From contig NZ_JBFTXJ020000003.1 of NCBI RefSeq assembly GCF_041379945.2, forward strand, positions 1 to 64,000: 64,000 nt of DNA. Direction: 5' to 3'. This DNA comes from Aneurinibacillus sp. REN35. Its GTDB lineage: Bacteria > Bacillota > Bacilli > Aneurinibacillales > Aneurinibacillaceae. Below the pieces are notes generated by a model, which was given only the letters and a program-made list of their open reading frames with translations, had not been told where the DNA came from and made no database searches. A program made the translations under genes and the position numbers. Shown here in pieces: positions 16,852-25,498 of this stretch. Each line of letters begins with the position of its first letter. Within the stretch, counting starts at the first letter, position 1.

Positions 16852-17943
16852 ATGAGCAACGAAAAGTTAGAGCAGCTTCGCAGCGATCTCGATTCAGTCA
16901 ATCTGCAGATTCTGGAGCTGATTAACAGACGAGCTGAGCTGGTGCAAGAAATCGGAAAGGTGAAGCTTAAGCAAGGTATTAACCGTTTCGATCCTGAGCG
17001 GGAACGCGCTATGTTAAACTTGATTATCGAGAATAATCAGGGCCCGTTTGAAGATGGAACCATTCAGCACCTGTTCAAGCAAATCTTCAAGGCATCTCTT
17101 GAGTTGCAGAAAGATAATCATAGCAAAGCGCTCCTCGTAAGTCGTAAGAAGAAGCAGGAGAATACCGTAGTCACACTTGGAGCGGCGCGCGTAGGTGGCG
17201 ACGAGCCAGTTCTGGTCGCAGGTCCGTGTTCTGTAGAATCGTACGAGCAAGTACGTAAAGTAGGCGAGACACTTAAAGCGAACGGAATTACGCTGTTAAG
17301 AGGCGGAGCATTTAAACCACGTACGTCTCCATACGACTTCCAGGGTCTTGGTGAAGAAGGTCTAAAAATTCTGCGTCAGGTAGCTGATGAGTTCGACTTA
17401 AAAGTTGTCAGTGAGATCGTCACACCGGGTGATATTGAGATGGCGACCCACTACGTCGATGTCATTCAGATCGGTGCTCGTAATATGCAGAATTTTGAAC
17501 TATTAAAAGCAGCCGGCCGTGTAAAAACACCGGTTTTATTAAAACGTGGCCTTGCAGCCACCATCGAAGAGTTTATTCATGCCGCAGAGTATATTGTATC
17601 GGGCGGTAATGATCAGGTGATGCTCTGTGAGCGTGGTATTCGCACATATGAGAAAGCGACCCGTAATACGCTTGATATTTCAGCTGTACCTATTCTAAAG
17701 CAGGAAACGCATTTACCGGTATTCGTAGATGTTACACATTCGACAGGACGCCGTGATATTCTGCTTCCGACAGCGAAAGCCGCGTTGGCTGTAGGTGCGG
17801 ACGGAGTAATGATCGAAGTGCATCCAGACCCGGATGTGGCGTTATCTGACGCTAAGCAGCAGATTAATATTCCGCAGTTCAACGAATTCGTAACAAAACT
17901 ACGTGAATCCGGTCTGTATAAAGTAAGCGCACCGGTAGTATAG
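16852..17943 (+). CDS. aroA: Chorismate mutase-DAHP synthase
   Basis: 363 aa. Residues 1-90 are an AroQ chorismate mutase ([25 protein letters not shown]). From about 110 there is a DAHP synthase of the KDO8P-like type: [51 protein letters not shown] and [12 protein letters not shown]. It catalyses the first step of the shikimate pathway, and the mutase domain gives feedback control by prephenate or chorismate. The symbol follows Bacillus usage (aroA there is DAHP synthase). GAGGTGG lies upstream. It precedes ccpA as in Bacillus. Confidence 0.96.
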   Translation: MSNEKLEQLRSDLDSVNLQILELINRRAELVQEIGKVKLKQGINRFDPERERAMLNLIIENNQGPFEDGTIQHLFKQIFKASLELQKDNHSKALLVSRKKKQENTVVTLGAARVGGDEPVLVAGPCSVESYEQVRKVGETLKANGITLLRGGAFKPRTSPYDFQGLGEEGLKILRQVADEFDLKVVSEIVTPGDIEMATHYVDVIQIGARNMQNFELLKAAGRVKTPVLLKRGLAATIEEFIHAAEYIVSGGNDQVMLCERGIRTYEKATRNTLDISAVPILKQETHLPVFVDVTHSTGRRDILLPTAKAALAVGADGVMIEVHPDPDVALSDAKQQINIPQFNEFVTKLRESGLYKVSAPVV

Positions 17944-17960
17944 GACAATATGAGAAGTAA

Positions 17961-17992
17961 AGGCCGTCAGGAACCTCCTGGCGGTCTTTTTT
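17961..17992 (+). terminator. Rho-independent terminator of aroA
   Basis: AGGCCGTCAGG pairs with CCTGGCGGTCT, followed by TTTTTT. Confidence 0.8.
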
Positions 17993-18074
17993 ATGCAAGC
18001 GCAGAACGTACATAAACCAGGTAGAGAAGGCGCATCCTAAAGCCAACAATTCTTAATGGAACAGGGTGACGCAT

Positions 18075-18719
18075 ATGTTGTGCAAATACAAGAAGAAGCA
18101 AAGGCTCCTTACCACGCTTCTCGCAGTTGCATCAATAGCTGTCACAGCAGGATGCGGCGGGCAAAAAATTCAGAGCGAACAAACAAAGACACCGATTGAG
18201 GGACCGATGTCGTTTGAACATACAACGCCGAATCTAAATGCAGCACAGCGTAAAGAGGTTATCAAGGCAATTGAAGAAGCGGAGGCAAGGGTGCAGCGAG
18301 CCGTAGCGCGCACGCAGGCTATGTATATAAAGAACCAACCGGTTTCTACGTATCTTGATTTCACAAGTAAAAAGCAGCTCTACGATTATTATGCTAAGAA
18401 TTGGAGCGAGCAGCTAGCTACACAGCTTACCCATGAAACCATTGATTTGAATTATTCTATCCCGGGTCAGGGATTAGCCGTGAATGCAACATTTCGGCAG
18501 GTGAGTCCGCTGTCTATGCGTCTGCCGCAAACACGGATTACATCCTATTATAAAAACACTGCTATTGTGGAGTATGTAGGCAAGGTGGAAAATGGCCAGA
18601 CGTATCGGATACAATATACGCTTATGAAAAGTAATGAAAACGACCGTTGGCTGGTTGCTCATAAAGCGATTAGCCAGGGAGGCGTTGGTCCGTATATAGG
18701 AAATAAAAAAGGAAGATAG
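18075..18719 (+). CDS. Lipoprotein, unknown
   Basis: 214 aa. Signal peptide with lipobox TAGC, then a helical stretch (AAQRKEVIKAIEEAEARVQRAVARTQAMYI). The C-terminal region has alternating strands (RITSYYKNTAIVEYVGKVENGQTYRIQYTLMKSNENDRWLVA) like a small ligand-binding or NTF2-like domain. Start taken at ATG 18075 (AGGGTG upstream); GTG 18066 is possible. Family not recognised. Surface-exposed on the membrane. Confidence 0.75.
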   Translation: MLCKYKKKQRLLTTLLAVASIAVTAGCGGQKIQSEQTKTPIEGPMSFEHTTPNLNAAQRKEVIKAIEEAEARVQRAVARTQAMYIKNQPVSTYLDFTSKKQLYDYYAKNWSEQLATQLTHETIDLNYSIPGQGLAVNATFRQVSPLSMRLPQTRITSYYKNTAIVEYVGKVENGQTYRIQYTLMKSNENDRWLVAHKAISQGGVGPYIGNKKGR

Positions 18720-18725
18720 GTATGT

Positions 18726-18768
18726 ACAGACAGACCGGCGCGCAATCGAGGGTTTGTCTGTTTCTTTT
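18726..18768 (+). terminator. Rho-independent terminator
   Basis: ACAGACAGACC pairs with GGTTTGTCTGT, followed by a T-rich tract, after the lipoprotein gene. Confidence 0.65.
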
Positions 18769-18791
18769 TGTTAAACTTTATGTGAATCCGA

Positions 18792-18820
18792 TTGCATACA
18801 AAGGTAATTTATAATATGAT
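18792..18820 (+). promoter_or_regulatory. Sigma-A promoter of ccpA
   Basis: TTGCAT (18792-18797), a 17-nt spacer and TATGAT (18815-18820), 74 nt before the ccpA start. Confidence 0.65.
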
Positions 18821-18893
18821 AAGTGAAAAATTATGAAAATGAATGAAAACTCATCATTTACATCACAGCAAACTGTAGTAGGAGGAGTTACGA

Positions 18894-19928
18894 TTGCCAG
18901 TTACAATTTATGATGTGGCAAGAGAAGCGGGCGTTTCAATGGCAACCGTTTCTCGTGTCGTTAATGGAAATCCGAATGTAAAGCCTTCCACAAGGAAGAA
19001 GGTACTTGCCGCAATTGAGCAGTTGGGGTATCGCCCAAATGCAGTGGCAAGAGGACTTGCAAGCAAGCGTACGACAACGGTTGGCGTAGTCATTCCGGAT
19101 ATCGCAAGCCCGTTTTTCGCGGAACTAGCGCGTGGGATTGATGATATCGCCAGCATGTATAAATACAACATTATTTTATGTGATTCAGATGAGCGTATCG
19201 AACGTGAGCTGCACTTAACCAATACGCTCCTAGAGAAGCAGGTGGACGGTATCGTATTTATGGGCCGTGAAATTACCGAGAATCACATGCAGGTATTTAC
19301 CACGGCGGCTGTGCCGATTGTACTTGCAGGCACGAAGGACCCGACCGGACAGCTTCCGTCCGTCGATATTAGCCATTACGAAGCGGGCTATGATGCCACG
19401 AAGTATCTAATTGAGAAGGGCCATAAGCATATTGCTATGGTCACAGGTCCGCTTATTGATCCGCTGGCAGGCATGCGGCGTTTTGATGGGTATAAGAAAG
19501 CGATGGAAGAAGCAGGATTGTCATTTAAAGACAGTCATGTATACAATGGGAACTTCCGTTATGAATCCGGTTTGGAAGCTGTAGACCAGTTCATGTCGTT
19601 GGTAAAACAGCCGACAGCGATATTTGCGGCGAGTGACGAGATGGCAGTCGGTGTCATTCATGGCATTCAGGATCGTGGCCTGCGCGTGCCGGAAGATATA
19701 GAAGTGATTGGCTTTGATAACACTCGCCTCGCTGAAATGGTGCGACCGCGTCTGACAACGGTCGTGCAGCCGATGTATGATATCGGTGCGGTAGCCATGC
19801 GTCTGCTAACCAAATATATGAACAATGAAAAGGTGGAGAACCATATCGTGCTTCTGCCGCATCGCATCGAGGAGAGGCAGTCTACGAAAGCACAAGACAG
19901 CGGCCAAACAGAAAAAGAAGCGGAATAA
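18894..19928 (+). CDS. ccpA: Catabolite control protein A
   Basis: 344 aa LacI-family regulator. Helix-turn-helix and hinge: [34 protein letters not shown] and [20 protein letters not shown]. The effector/HPr-Ser-P domain ends with [34 protein letters not shown], the CcpA signature. With HPr-Ser-P it binds cre sites to repress or activate carbon genes. Starts at TTG 18894 with GGAGGAG 6 nt upstream. Position after aroA matches Bacillus. A short polar tail (about 15 residues) follows the conserved end. Confidence 0.97.
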   Translation: MPVTIYDVAREAGVSMATVSRVVNGNPNVKPSTRKKVLAAIEQLGYRPNAVARGLASKRTTTVGVVIPDIASPFFAELARGIDDIASMYKYNIILCDSDERIERELHLTNTLLEKQVDGIVFMGREITENHMQVFTTAAVPIVLAGTKDPTGQLPSVDISHYEAGYDATKYLIEKGHKHIAMVTGPLIDPLAGMRRFDGYKKAMEEAGLSFKDSHVYNGNFRYESGLEAVDQFMSLVKQPTAIFAASDEMAVGVIHGIQDRGLRVPEDIEVIGFDNTRLAEMVRPRLTTVVQPMYDIGAVAMRLLTKYMNNEKVENHIVLLPHRIEERQSTKAQDSGQTEKEAE

Positions 19929-19939
19929 GGGGAGCAGGT

Positions 19940-20632
19940 ATGAGAATCGGAATTATTGGAGCGATGGACGAGGAAATAGCCTTGTATAAGGATGGAATGA
20001 ATCTTACGCGCGAGACATCCAAGGCAGGTATTACGTATTATGAAGGCCAATGGGAAGATAAAGAGGTTGTATTGTGCAAGTGTGGTGTCGGCAAAGTAAA
20101 CGCCAGTGTATGCACGCAAATTCTGCTTGATGCTTTTGGAGTAGATGCCGTCATCTTCACCGGTGTGGCCGGTGCGCTGCATCCTGACCTGGAGATTGGT
20201 GATATTGTCGTAGCGACAGATTGCCAGCACCATGACATGGATGTAACAGCACTGGGTTTTCCGCGTGGCGTGATTCCGTTTACAGAGATTTCCGTATTTG
20301 ATGCTGATGAGAAGCTGGTAAGCGCTGCGGTAAAGGCAAGCGAGCAGGTAACATCCGGTAAGACAATGACCGGACGCATTCTCTCAGGAGACCAGTTTAT
20401 CGCCAACCGTGATACGGTACGTGAATTATATGAGACCATGCAGGGGATGTGCACGGAGATGGAGGGAGCGGCGGTAGCACAAGTATGTGTTATGAATGGA
20501 GTGCCATTCGTCGTGATTCGTTCGATGTCGGATAAGGCAGACGGTTCTGCACATGTCAATTTCCCAGAGTTTACAAAGCTTGCTTCGCAGCGATCGTATG
20601 AAATTGTTAAGAAGATGCTCGTACACATCTAA
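19940..20632 (+). CDS. mtnN: 5'-methylthioadenosine/S-adenosylhomocysteine nucleosidase
   Basis: 230 aa. MRIGIIGAMDEEIAL is the family N-terminus. VIFTGVAGAL and TEMEGAAVAQVC carry the catalytic Glu and ribose-binding Met-Glu; VIRSMSDKAD provides the catalytic Asp. It removes adenine from MTA and SAH in the SAM-recycling and AI-2 precursor pathways. It lies 11 nt after ccpA, so it is probably in the same transcript; ccpA-mtnN linkage differs from Bacillus. Confidence 0.96.
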   Translation: MRIGIIGAMDEEIALYKDGMNLTRETSKAGITYYEGQWEDKEVVLCKCGVGKVNASVCTQILLDAFGVDAVIFTGVAGALHPDLEIGDIVVATDCQHHDMDVTALGFPRGVIPFTEISVFDADEKLVSAAVKASEQVTSGKTMTGRILSGDQFIANRDTVRELYETMQGMCTEMEGAAVAQVCVMNGVPFVVIRSMSDKADGSAHVNFPEFTKLASQRSYEIVKKMLVHI

Positions 20633-20668
20633 ATAAGGCTATGCATTTCATTTGCGGAAAGTAGTGAT

Positions 20669-20863
20669 ATGAATATGAGATATTGGCTTGTTCCTATCTT
20701 GTTATATGCTGCTGTTTGTTTAATCGGGATGACAGCCCCTGCCTCTGAAGGATATGATGCGGTTGCTTGGAAGTTATTTGTTTCTCAAGTCGTTGCTATT
20801 CCTGTATTACTCGTAGCCTCTGTACTTTCTTTCTATGTGAAAAAGAAACAGGCGATCAGATAA
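20669..20863 (+). CDS. Small two-span membrane protein
   Basis: 64 aa with two hydrophobic helices (about 4-22 and 37-57), joined by a short acidic loop and ending in KKKQAIR. The ribosome site is weak (GGAAAG). The gene lies between mtnN and a terminator, so it is probably the last gene of the ccpA transcript. Function unknown. Confidence 0.55.
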   Translation: MNMRYWLVPILLYAAVCLIGMTAPASEGYDAVAWKLFVSQVVAIPVLLVASVLSFYVKKKQAIR

Positions 20864-20879
20864 ACAGCATACAGTTATA

Positions 20880-20918
20880 AAACAGAAGCCGTACCTTTTC
20901 TGGTGGCTTCTGTTTTTT
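20880..20918 (+). terminator. Rho-independent terminator
   Basis: AACAGAAGCC pairs with GGCTTCTGTT, then TTTTTT; it ends the ccpA-mtnN unit. Confidence 0.8.
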
Positions 20919-20978
20919 TATTGAATATTATGCGGGGTTGAACGCAGCTTGCATGTGGATGAAGAGAGGCTTCTCTGT

Positions 20979-22136
20979 CTACCCACGTGGGCAGTAGAGA
21001 AGCGCTTTTTCGATGGTTTTTTGATTTTTAGTTGCGATCTCCTCCCGGCGTGGAATCGCAGGAAATAACCCTTCAGGATCAAGCATGGTAGGAGCGAGCT
21101 GAACAGGGCTTTCGCCTTGATACTTTTCGATCCAAGCTGTAGGAATCGAAATATTGTCTGTAATGCTTCTTCCGGATAATTCTGCCCAGAGCAGGCTCCA
21201 AGCTCTAGGCACGACGCGCCAGATATCGTATCCGCCGCCGCCTGTTGCGATAAGACGTCCGTCACACAGCTCGTCCGCCAGCTCGCGTGCGAGCTTTGGT
21301 ATTTCTTGATAGATGCGCATGGAAGCGGAGAGATGAGTAAGCGGGTCGAATGTATGTGAATCACAGCCATTTTGTGTAAGAATCACATCGGGCTTAAATC
21401 CTCTAGCTACGGTTGGCAGAACACCATGATACGCTTCTAGCCAAGAGTCATCTTCCGTAAACGCATCAAGCGGTACATTGACGGAGAAGCCGTAGCCTTG
21501 CCCGTCCCCACGCTCTGTAATATTTCCGGTCCCAGGAAATAAGTACTTTCCAGTTTCGTGGAACGAGAGCGTCAGCACATTCGGATCATCATAAAATGCC
21601 CACTGCACGCCATCCCCGTGATGGGCATCGGTATCAATATAGAGAACGCGTGCATCATATTTCTGACGCAAATAAGCGATGGCAACTGAGCAGTCATTGT
21701 AGATGCAGAAGCCTGAGGCTCGTCCACGGAATCCGTGGTGCAGGCCGCCCGCTAGGTTTACGGCATGACGATATTCACCGGACATGACTAGGTCGGCGGC
21801 ACGCAGGGTGCCGCCGACAGCAAGTGCTGTAGCTTCATGCATATTGGGAAAGATGGGGCAGTCTTCTGTGCCAAGGCCGAAGCTTGAGGCAATGGCGACC
21901 TCCTGGTTTGCGTGTCCGCATTCTTTTACTACTTCGATATATTGTCGATCATGAACAAGTGCCAATTCATCATCGGTTGCCATGCGGGGTGCGACGATTT
22001 CCTCATCTTCGACTAGATTCATCATCCGAAGCAAATCCAGTGTCATAGCTAGCCTTTTTTGGTTAAAAGGGTGGTCGTCGTTAAAATGGTATTCCAAATA
22101 ATCATCGCTATAAATAAAAGCTGTTTTTATCTTCAT
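20979..22136 (-). CDS. acuC: Acetoin utilisation protein AcuC (histone deacetylase-like)
   Basis: 385 aa zinc-dependent class of the HDAC/acetylpolyamine amidohydrolase superfamily. Motifs: NLAGGLHHGFRGRASGFCIYND (active-site His), YIDTDAHHGDGVQ (zinc Asp/His), LTQNGCDSH and ATGGGGYD. In Bacillus AcuC removes the acetyl group from the active-site Lys of AcsA and so reactivates acetyl-CoA synthetase. ATG 22136 overlaps the acuB stop (ATGA). Last gene of acuABC. Confidence 0.95.
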   Translation of the reverse strand: MKIKTAFIYSDDYLEYHFNDDHPFNQKRLAMTLDLLRMMNLVEDEEIVAPRMATDDELALVHDRQYIEVVKECGHANQEVAIASSFGLGTEDCPIFPNMHEATALAVGGTLRAADLVMSGEYRHAVNLAGGLHHGFRGRASGFCIYNDCSVAIAYLRQKYDARVLYIDTDAHHGDGVQWAFYDDPNVLTLSFHETGKYLFPGTGNITERGDGQGYGFSVNVPLDAFTEDDSWLEAYHGVLPTVARGFKPDVILTQNGCDSHTFDPLTHLSASMRIYQEIPKLARELADELCDGRLIATGGGGYDIWRVVPRAWSLLWAELSGRSITDNISIPTAWIEKYQGESPVQLAPTMLDPEGLFPAIPRREEIATKNQKTIEKALLYCPRG

Positions 22137-22780
22137 ACTAATCCCTCTGATTCTCTGGGCCATACAATGCGATAACCGGCCTCTTCAATTTTGGCAACAA
22201 CATGGCGCGGATCAATGGTCTGCACCCGAAATACGAGGTTCTTCTTTCCAAGATGCTTCCCTGGCAGGACAAGCACACTGGTTACGTTACACTTGGCTTC
22301 TTTGAATATCGTAGCGACATCGGCCAAAAGACCAGTTCGGTCCTCTACCTCTACTTCAATATGAGAGCTTGGATAATGTACACCCATTAACTCAACAAGC
22401 GTGTGCAGAATATCTGTCTCTGTAATGATTCCTTTTAATTCGTCATCCACGACGACAGGCAGGCAGCCGATGCGATTATCATAGAGTGAGAGCGCCGCTT
22501 CTTCTACAAAGTCCAGCGGGTGAGTCGTAATAACATCTTTGCGCATAATGGAAGACACAGGGGTGTTAAGCACCTTATCATCATCTTGGTGCGGCTCGCT
22601 GATAACGGAAGGACAGGCGTCCCGGACATCCCGATCAGAAATAATGCCGACGAGCTTTCCGCAAGAGACAACCGGTAAGTGACGGACCCGGTATTGATGA
22701 ACCTTCAAAAGCGCAAGCCGAATGGAATCGGATGGATCTACAGTAATTACGTCACGCTTCATAATATCTTCCACAAGCAT
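22133..22780 (-). CDS. acuB: Acetoin utilisation protein AcuB (CBS-ACT)
   Basis: 215 aa, matching Bacillus AcuB length. Two CBS domains (about 1-60 IMKRDVITVDPSDSIRLALLKVHQYRVRHLPVV and 80-135) and a C-terminal ACT domain (HIEVEVEDRTGLLADVATIFKEAKCNVTSV). Start at ATG 22780 with AGGGGGAGC 7 nt upstream. The role in acetate/acetoin metabolism is probably nucleotide sensing; not biochemically settled. Confidence 0.95.
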   Translation of the reverse strand: MLVEDIMKRDVITVDPSDSIRLALLKVHQYRVRHLPVVSCGKLVGIISDRDVRDACPSVISEPHQDDDKVLNTPVSSIMRKDVITTHPLDFVEEAALSLYDNRIGCLPVVVDDELKGIITETDILHTLVELMGVHYPSSHIEVEVEDRTGLLADVATIFKEAKCNVTSVLVLPGKHLGKKNLVFRVQTIDPRHVVAKIEEAGYRIVWPRESEGLV

Positions 22781-22855
22781 TGTGCACGCTCCCCCTAACT
22801 CATCCTTTTTATCTATCATTTTATTCCATTCATCATCTGAATAGTAAAGAATTTT

Positions 22856-23488
22856 TTAATACATGAAGCGATTTTGAAAACGGATCCGATCAAATGCTTC
22901 AATAGATTCGAGCGGGACGAGACTTCCGATACGTGCCATCATGCAGTTGGCAGGATGTGAACAAATCTCCGGGTCATCAGTCGCGAACCAGGAAAGACCC
23001 ACTGAGGCCATGACTTTTTCCATTATTTTGCGGTAGGCCCACACATCAAGCCCCGTACCTTTTAAATCCCAATGCCAGTAGTACTCCGTCGTAAAAACAA
23101 TATATTCCTCTAGAGCCCCACCGCGAAATGCGAGCTCAAGCATATCCTCACCTACATGCTGGTGGCGAAAGCGACTTGTGACTTCAATAGCTCCTAACTC
23201 CAGCAAATCCTCCATCTTAGCTTCCGACCACCGCTCCATCGGGTCGGGATAGAGAAATGTTACGTATCCTATAATCGTATCATGATGTACGGCTAGAATC
23301 ACACGGCCTTCGGGAAGCGTGGCAATTTCCTCCAGCGCTTTTTTCTGAGCGGGGGGATTGCGGAAGGCTGTAAGTCCTTCGTCCATTGCAAGCGCTGCGA
23401 TACGCTGCGGCAGCACGGGTCCTTCAATAAGCAGGTGTCCAGCTTTCTTTTCTATTTGCAATGCTTCGTACTTTTTTTTGTGTTCCAT
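22856..23488 (-). CDS. acuA: Protein acetyltransferase AcuA
   Basis: 210 aa GNAT protein of the AcuA type: GRVILAVHHDTIIGYVTFLYPDPMERW and ELGAIEVTSRFRHQHVGEDMLELAF (acetyl-CoA site), ending KIMEKVMASVGLSWFATDDPEICSHPANCMMARIG. AcuA acetylates and inactivates AcsA. First gene of acuABC, divergent from acsA, as in Bacillus. Confidence 0.95.
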   Translation of the reverse strand: MEHKKKYEALQIEKKAGHLLIEGPVLPQRIAALAMDEGLTAFRNPPAQKKALEEIATLPEGRVILAVHHDTIIGYVTFLYPDPMERWSEAKMEDLLELGAIEVTSRFRHQHVGEDMLELAFRGGALEEYIVFTTEYYWHWDLKGTGLDVWAYRKIMEKVMASVGLSWFATDDPEICSHPANCMMARIGSLVPLESIEAFDRIRFQNRFMY

Positions 23489-23596
23489 TCTCTCACACCT
23501 TATCCTATTATGTAATTTTTCTCTTTTGCAAAAATTATCTTATATTTATACTCTGCTTGCCAACCTATATTTTGAAGAAAACGTGAACGATTAGAA

Positions 23597-23648
23597 TTGC
23601 TCAGTTAACAGATTATTTGATATAATTGAAAAAGAGAAAGGGTTTTCA
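23597..23648 (+). promoter_or_regulatory. acsA promoter with cre-like site
   Basis: TTGCTC (23597-23602), an 18-nt spacer and TATAAT (23621-23626). At 23635-23648 lies AGAAAGGGTTTTCA, a 12-of-14 match to the CcpA operator TGAAAGCGTTTTCA, centred near +10. A CcpA complex bound there would block transcription, as is known for Bacillus acsA. On the opposite strand TTGGCA, 18 nt, GATAAT can be read for acuA. Confidence 0.65.
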
Positions 23649-23714
23649 AAAAGGAAGATAGAATTATAGTTAGGTAGGAACAACTAAATTTAGTGGGAGA
23701 GGGGCTATCGTTTT

Positions 23715-25442
23715 ATGAAAGAAATGATGAATAAAAAAGTGCTTCCGGTAATTGGGACTGGCTATAACATGCCTGCTTATGAAGAGGCTTACAATAATTT
23801 TAGCTGGGAAGATATAGAGAAGCAATTTACCTGGTATGAGACAGGCAAGGTCAACATGGCGTATGAAGCGATCGACCGCCACGTCGGCACTCCCCGCGAG
23901 AATAAAGTAGCGCTTTATTACAGCAATGCAACACGCGATGAAAAATATACATTTGCAGAAATGAAAACGCTCTCTGACACATTTGGTAACGTGCTGCGCA
24001 AGCTAGGCATTGCCAAAGGTGACCGTGTGTTTATTTTCATGCCGCGCGCACCTGAACTTTATGTAGGTCTTCTAGGCGCAATTAAAGTAGGTGCGATTGT
24101 CGGACCACTTTTTGAAGCATTCATGGAGGGGGCTGTGCGCGATCGTCTTGAAGATAGTGGGGCGGTAGCAATCATTACGACGCCAGAGCTTCTTCCACGG
24201 GTACCTGTCAGTGAATTGCCGGCTCTTAAGCATGTGATTCTTGTCGGCGGAGATGGGAAGCTAGAAGAAGGACAAGTCAGCTATGAAAAAGAGATGGAGC
24301 AAGCTTCCGCTGATTTTGAAATTGAGTGGGTAGACCGTGAAGATGGGCTGCTTCTTCACTATACCTCGGGCTCAACTGGAAAGCCTAAAGGTGTTTTTCA
24401 TGTTCATAATGCTATGCTTCAGCACTATCAGACAGCAAAATGGGTGCTTGATCTCCGGGAAGAGGATGTATACTGGTGCACAGCGGACCCTGGCTGGGTG
24501 ACAGGAACATCCTATGGAATTTTTGGTCCGTGGTTGAACGGTGCAACAAATGTCGTACGTGGCGGACGCTTTAGTCCTCAGGATTGGTATAGCACGATTG
24601 AGAAGTATAAAGTAACCGTTTGGTACAGCGCTCCGACTTCGTTCCGGATGCTTATGAGCGCCGGAGATGAGATCGTAAACAAATACGATCTATCGAGCCT
24701 GCGTCATATCTTAAGTGTTGGAGAACCGTTGAATCCAGAAGTTGTATATTGGGGAATGAAGGTATTCGATAAACGCATCCATGATACATGGTGGATGACA
24801 GAGACCGGTGGACAGTTGATTTGCAACTATCCAAGCATGCCGGTTAAGCCAGGATCGATGGGCAAACCGTTCCCGGGCATTGTCGCTGCAATTATTGATG
24901 ACGAAGGAAATGAGCTTCCACCGAATCGAATGGGGAATCTGGCCATCAGAGAGGGCTGGCCTTCAATGATGCGTAAGATCTGGAATAATCCGACCAAGTA
25001 TGAAGAATATTTCCGATTTGAAGGCTGGTATGTGTCTGGAGATTCGGCTTATATGGATGAAGAAGGATACTTTTGGTTCCAAGGCCGTGTAGACGACGTT
25101 ATTATGACGGCTGGAGAACGGGTCGGTCCATTTGAGATTGAGAGCAAGCTCGTGGAGCATCCTGCTGTAGCTGAAGCCGGTGTTATCGGTAAGCCTGATC
25201 CTGTCCGTGGTGAGATTATTAAGGCATTTATTGCACTGCGTGAAGGCTATGAGGCTTCGGATGAATTGCTTGAAGAGATTCGTAAGTTTGTAAAAGAAGG
25301 CTTTGCTGCACATGCGGCTCCACGCGAAATTGAAGTGCGCGATAAGCTGCCGAAGACGCGTTCCGGTAAGATCATGCGTCGCGTACTAAAAGCATGGGAA
25401 CTGGGGCTTCCAACAGGCGATTTGTCTACAATGGAAGACTAG
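23715..25442 (+). CDS. acsA: Acetyl-CoA synthetase AcsA
   Basis: 575 aa, near Bacillus AcsA (about 572). AMP-binding motif LLHYTSGSTGKPKGV, then WWMTETGGQ, YVSGDSAYMDEEGYFWFQGRVDDVIMTAGERVGPFEIES, and C-terminal PKTRSGKIMRR whose Lys is the target of AcuA acetylation. It activates acetate to acetyl-CoA. The divergent acuABC genes encode the acetylation switch for this enzyme. Confidence 0.97.
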   Translation: MKEMMNKKVLPVIGTGYNMPAYEEAYNNFSWEDIEKQFTWYETGKVNMAYEAIDRHVGTPRENKVALYYSNATRDEKYTFAEMKTLSDTFGNVLRKLGIAKGDRVFIFMPRAPELYVGLLGAIKVGAIVGPLFEAFMEGAVRDRLEDSGAVAIITTPELLPRVPVSELPALKHVILVGGDGKLEEGQVSYEKEMEQASADFEIEWVDREDGLLLHYTSGSTGKPKGVFHVHNAMLQHYQTAKWVLDLREEDVYWCTADPGWVTGTSYGIFGPWLNGATNVVRGGRFSPQDWYSTIEKYKVTVWYSAPTSFRMLMSAGDEIVNKYDLSSLRHILSVGEPLNPEVVYWGMKVFDKRIHDTWWMTETGGQLICNYPSMPVKPGSMGKPFPGIVAAIIDDEGNELPPNRMGNLAIREGWPSMMRKIWNNPTKYEEYFRFEGWYVSGDSAYMDEEGYFWFQGRVDDVIMTAGERVGPFEIESKLVEHPAVAEAGVIGKPDPVRGEIIKAFIALREGYEASDELLEEIRKFVKEGFAAHAAPREIEVRDKLPKTRSGKIMRRVLKAWELGLPTGDLSTMED

Positions 25443-25460
25443 AAATAATAGCGGCACAAG

Positions 25461-25498
25461 AAAAACCGGAAGAGGAGTTATTCCTCTTCCGGTTTTTT
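25461..25498. terminator. Terminator shared by acsA and ponA, overlapping the ponA stop
   Basis: AAAAACCGGAAGAGGA pairs with TCCTCTTCCGGTTTTTT. The hairpin contains the last codons and stop of ponA on the minus strand and acts as the acsA terminator on the plus strand. Confidence 0.85.
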
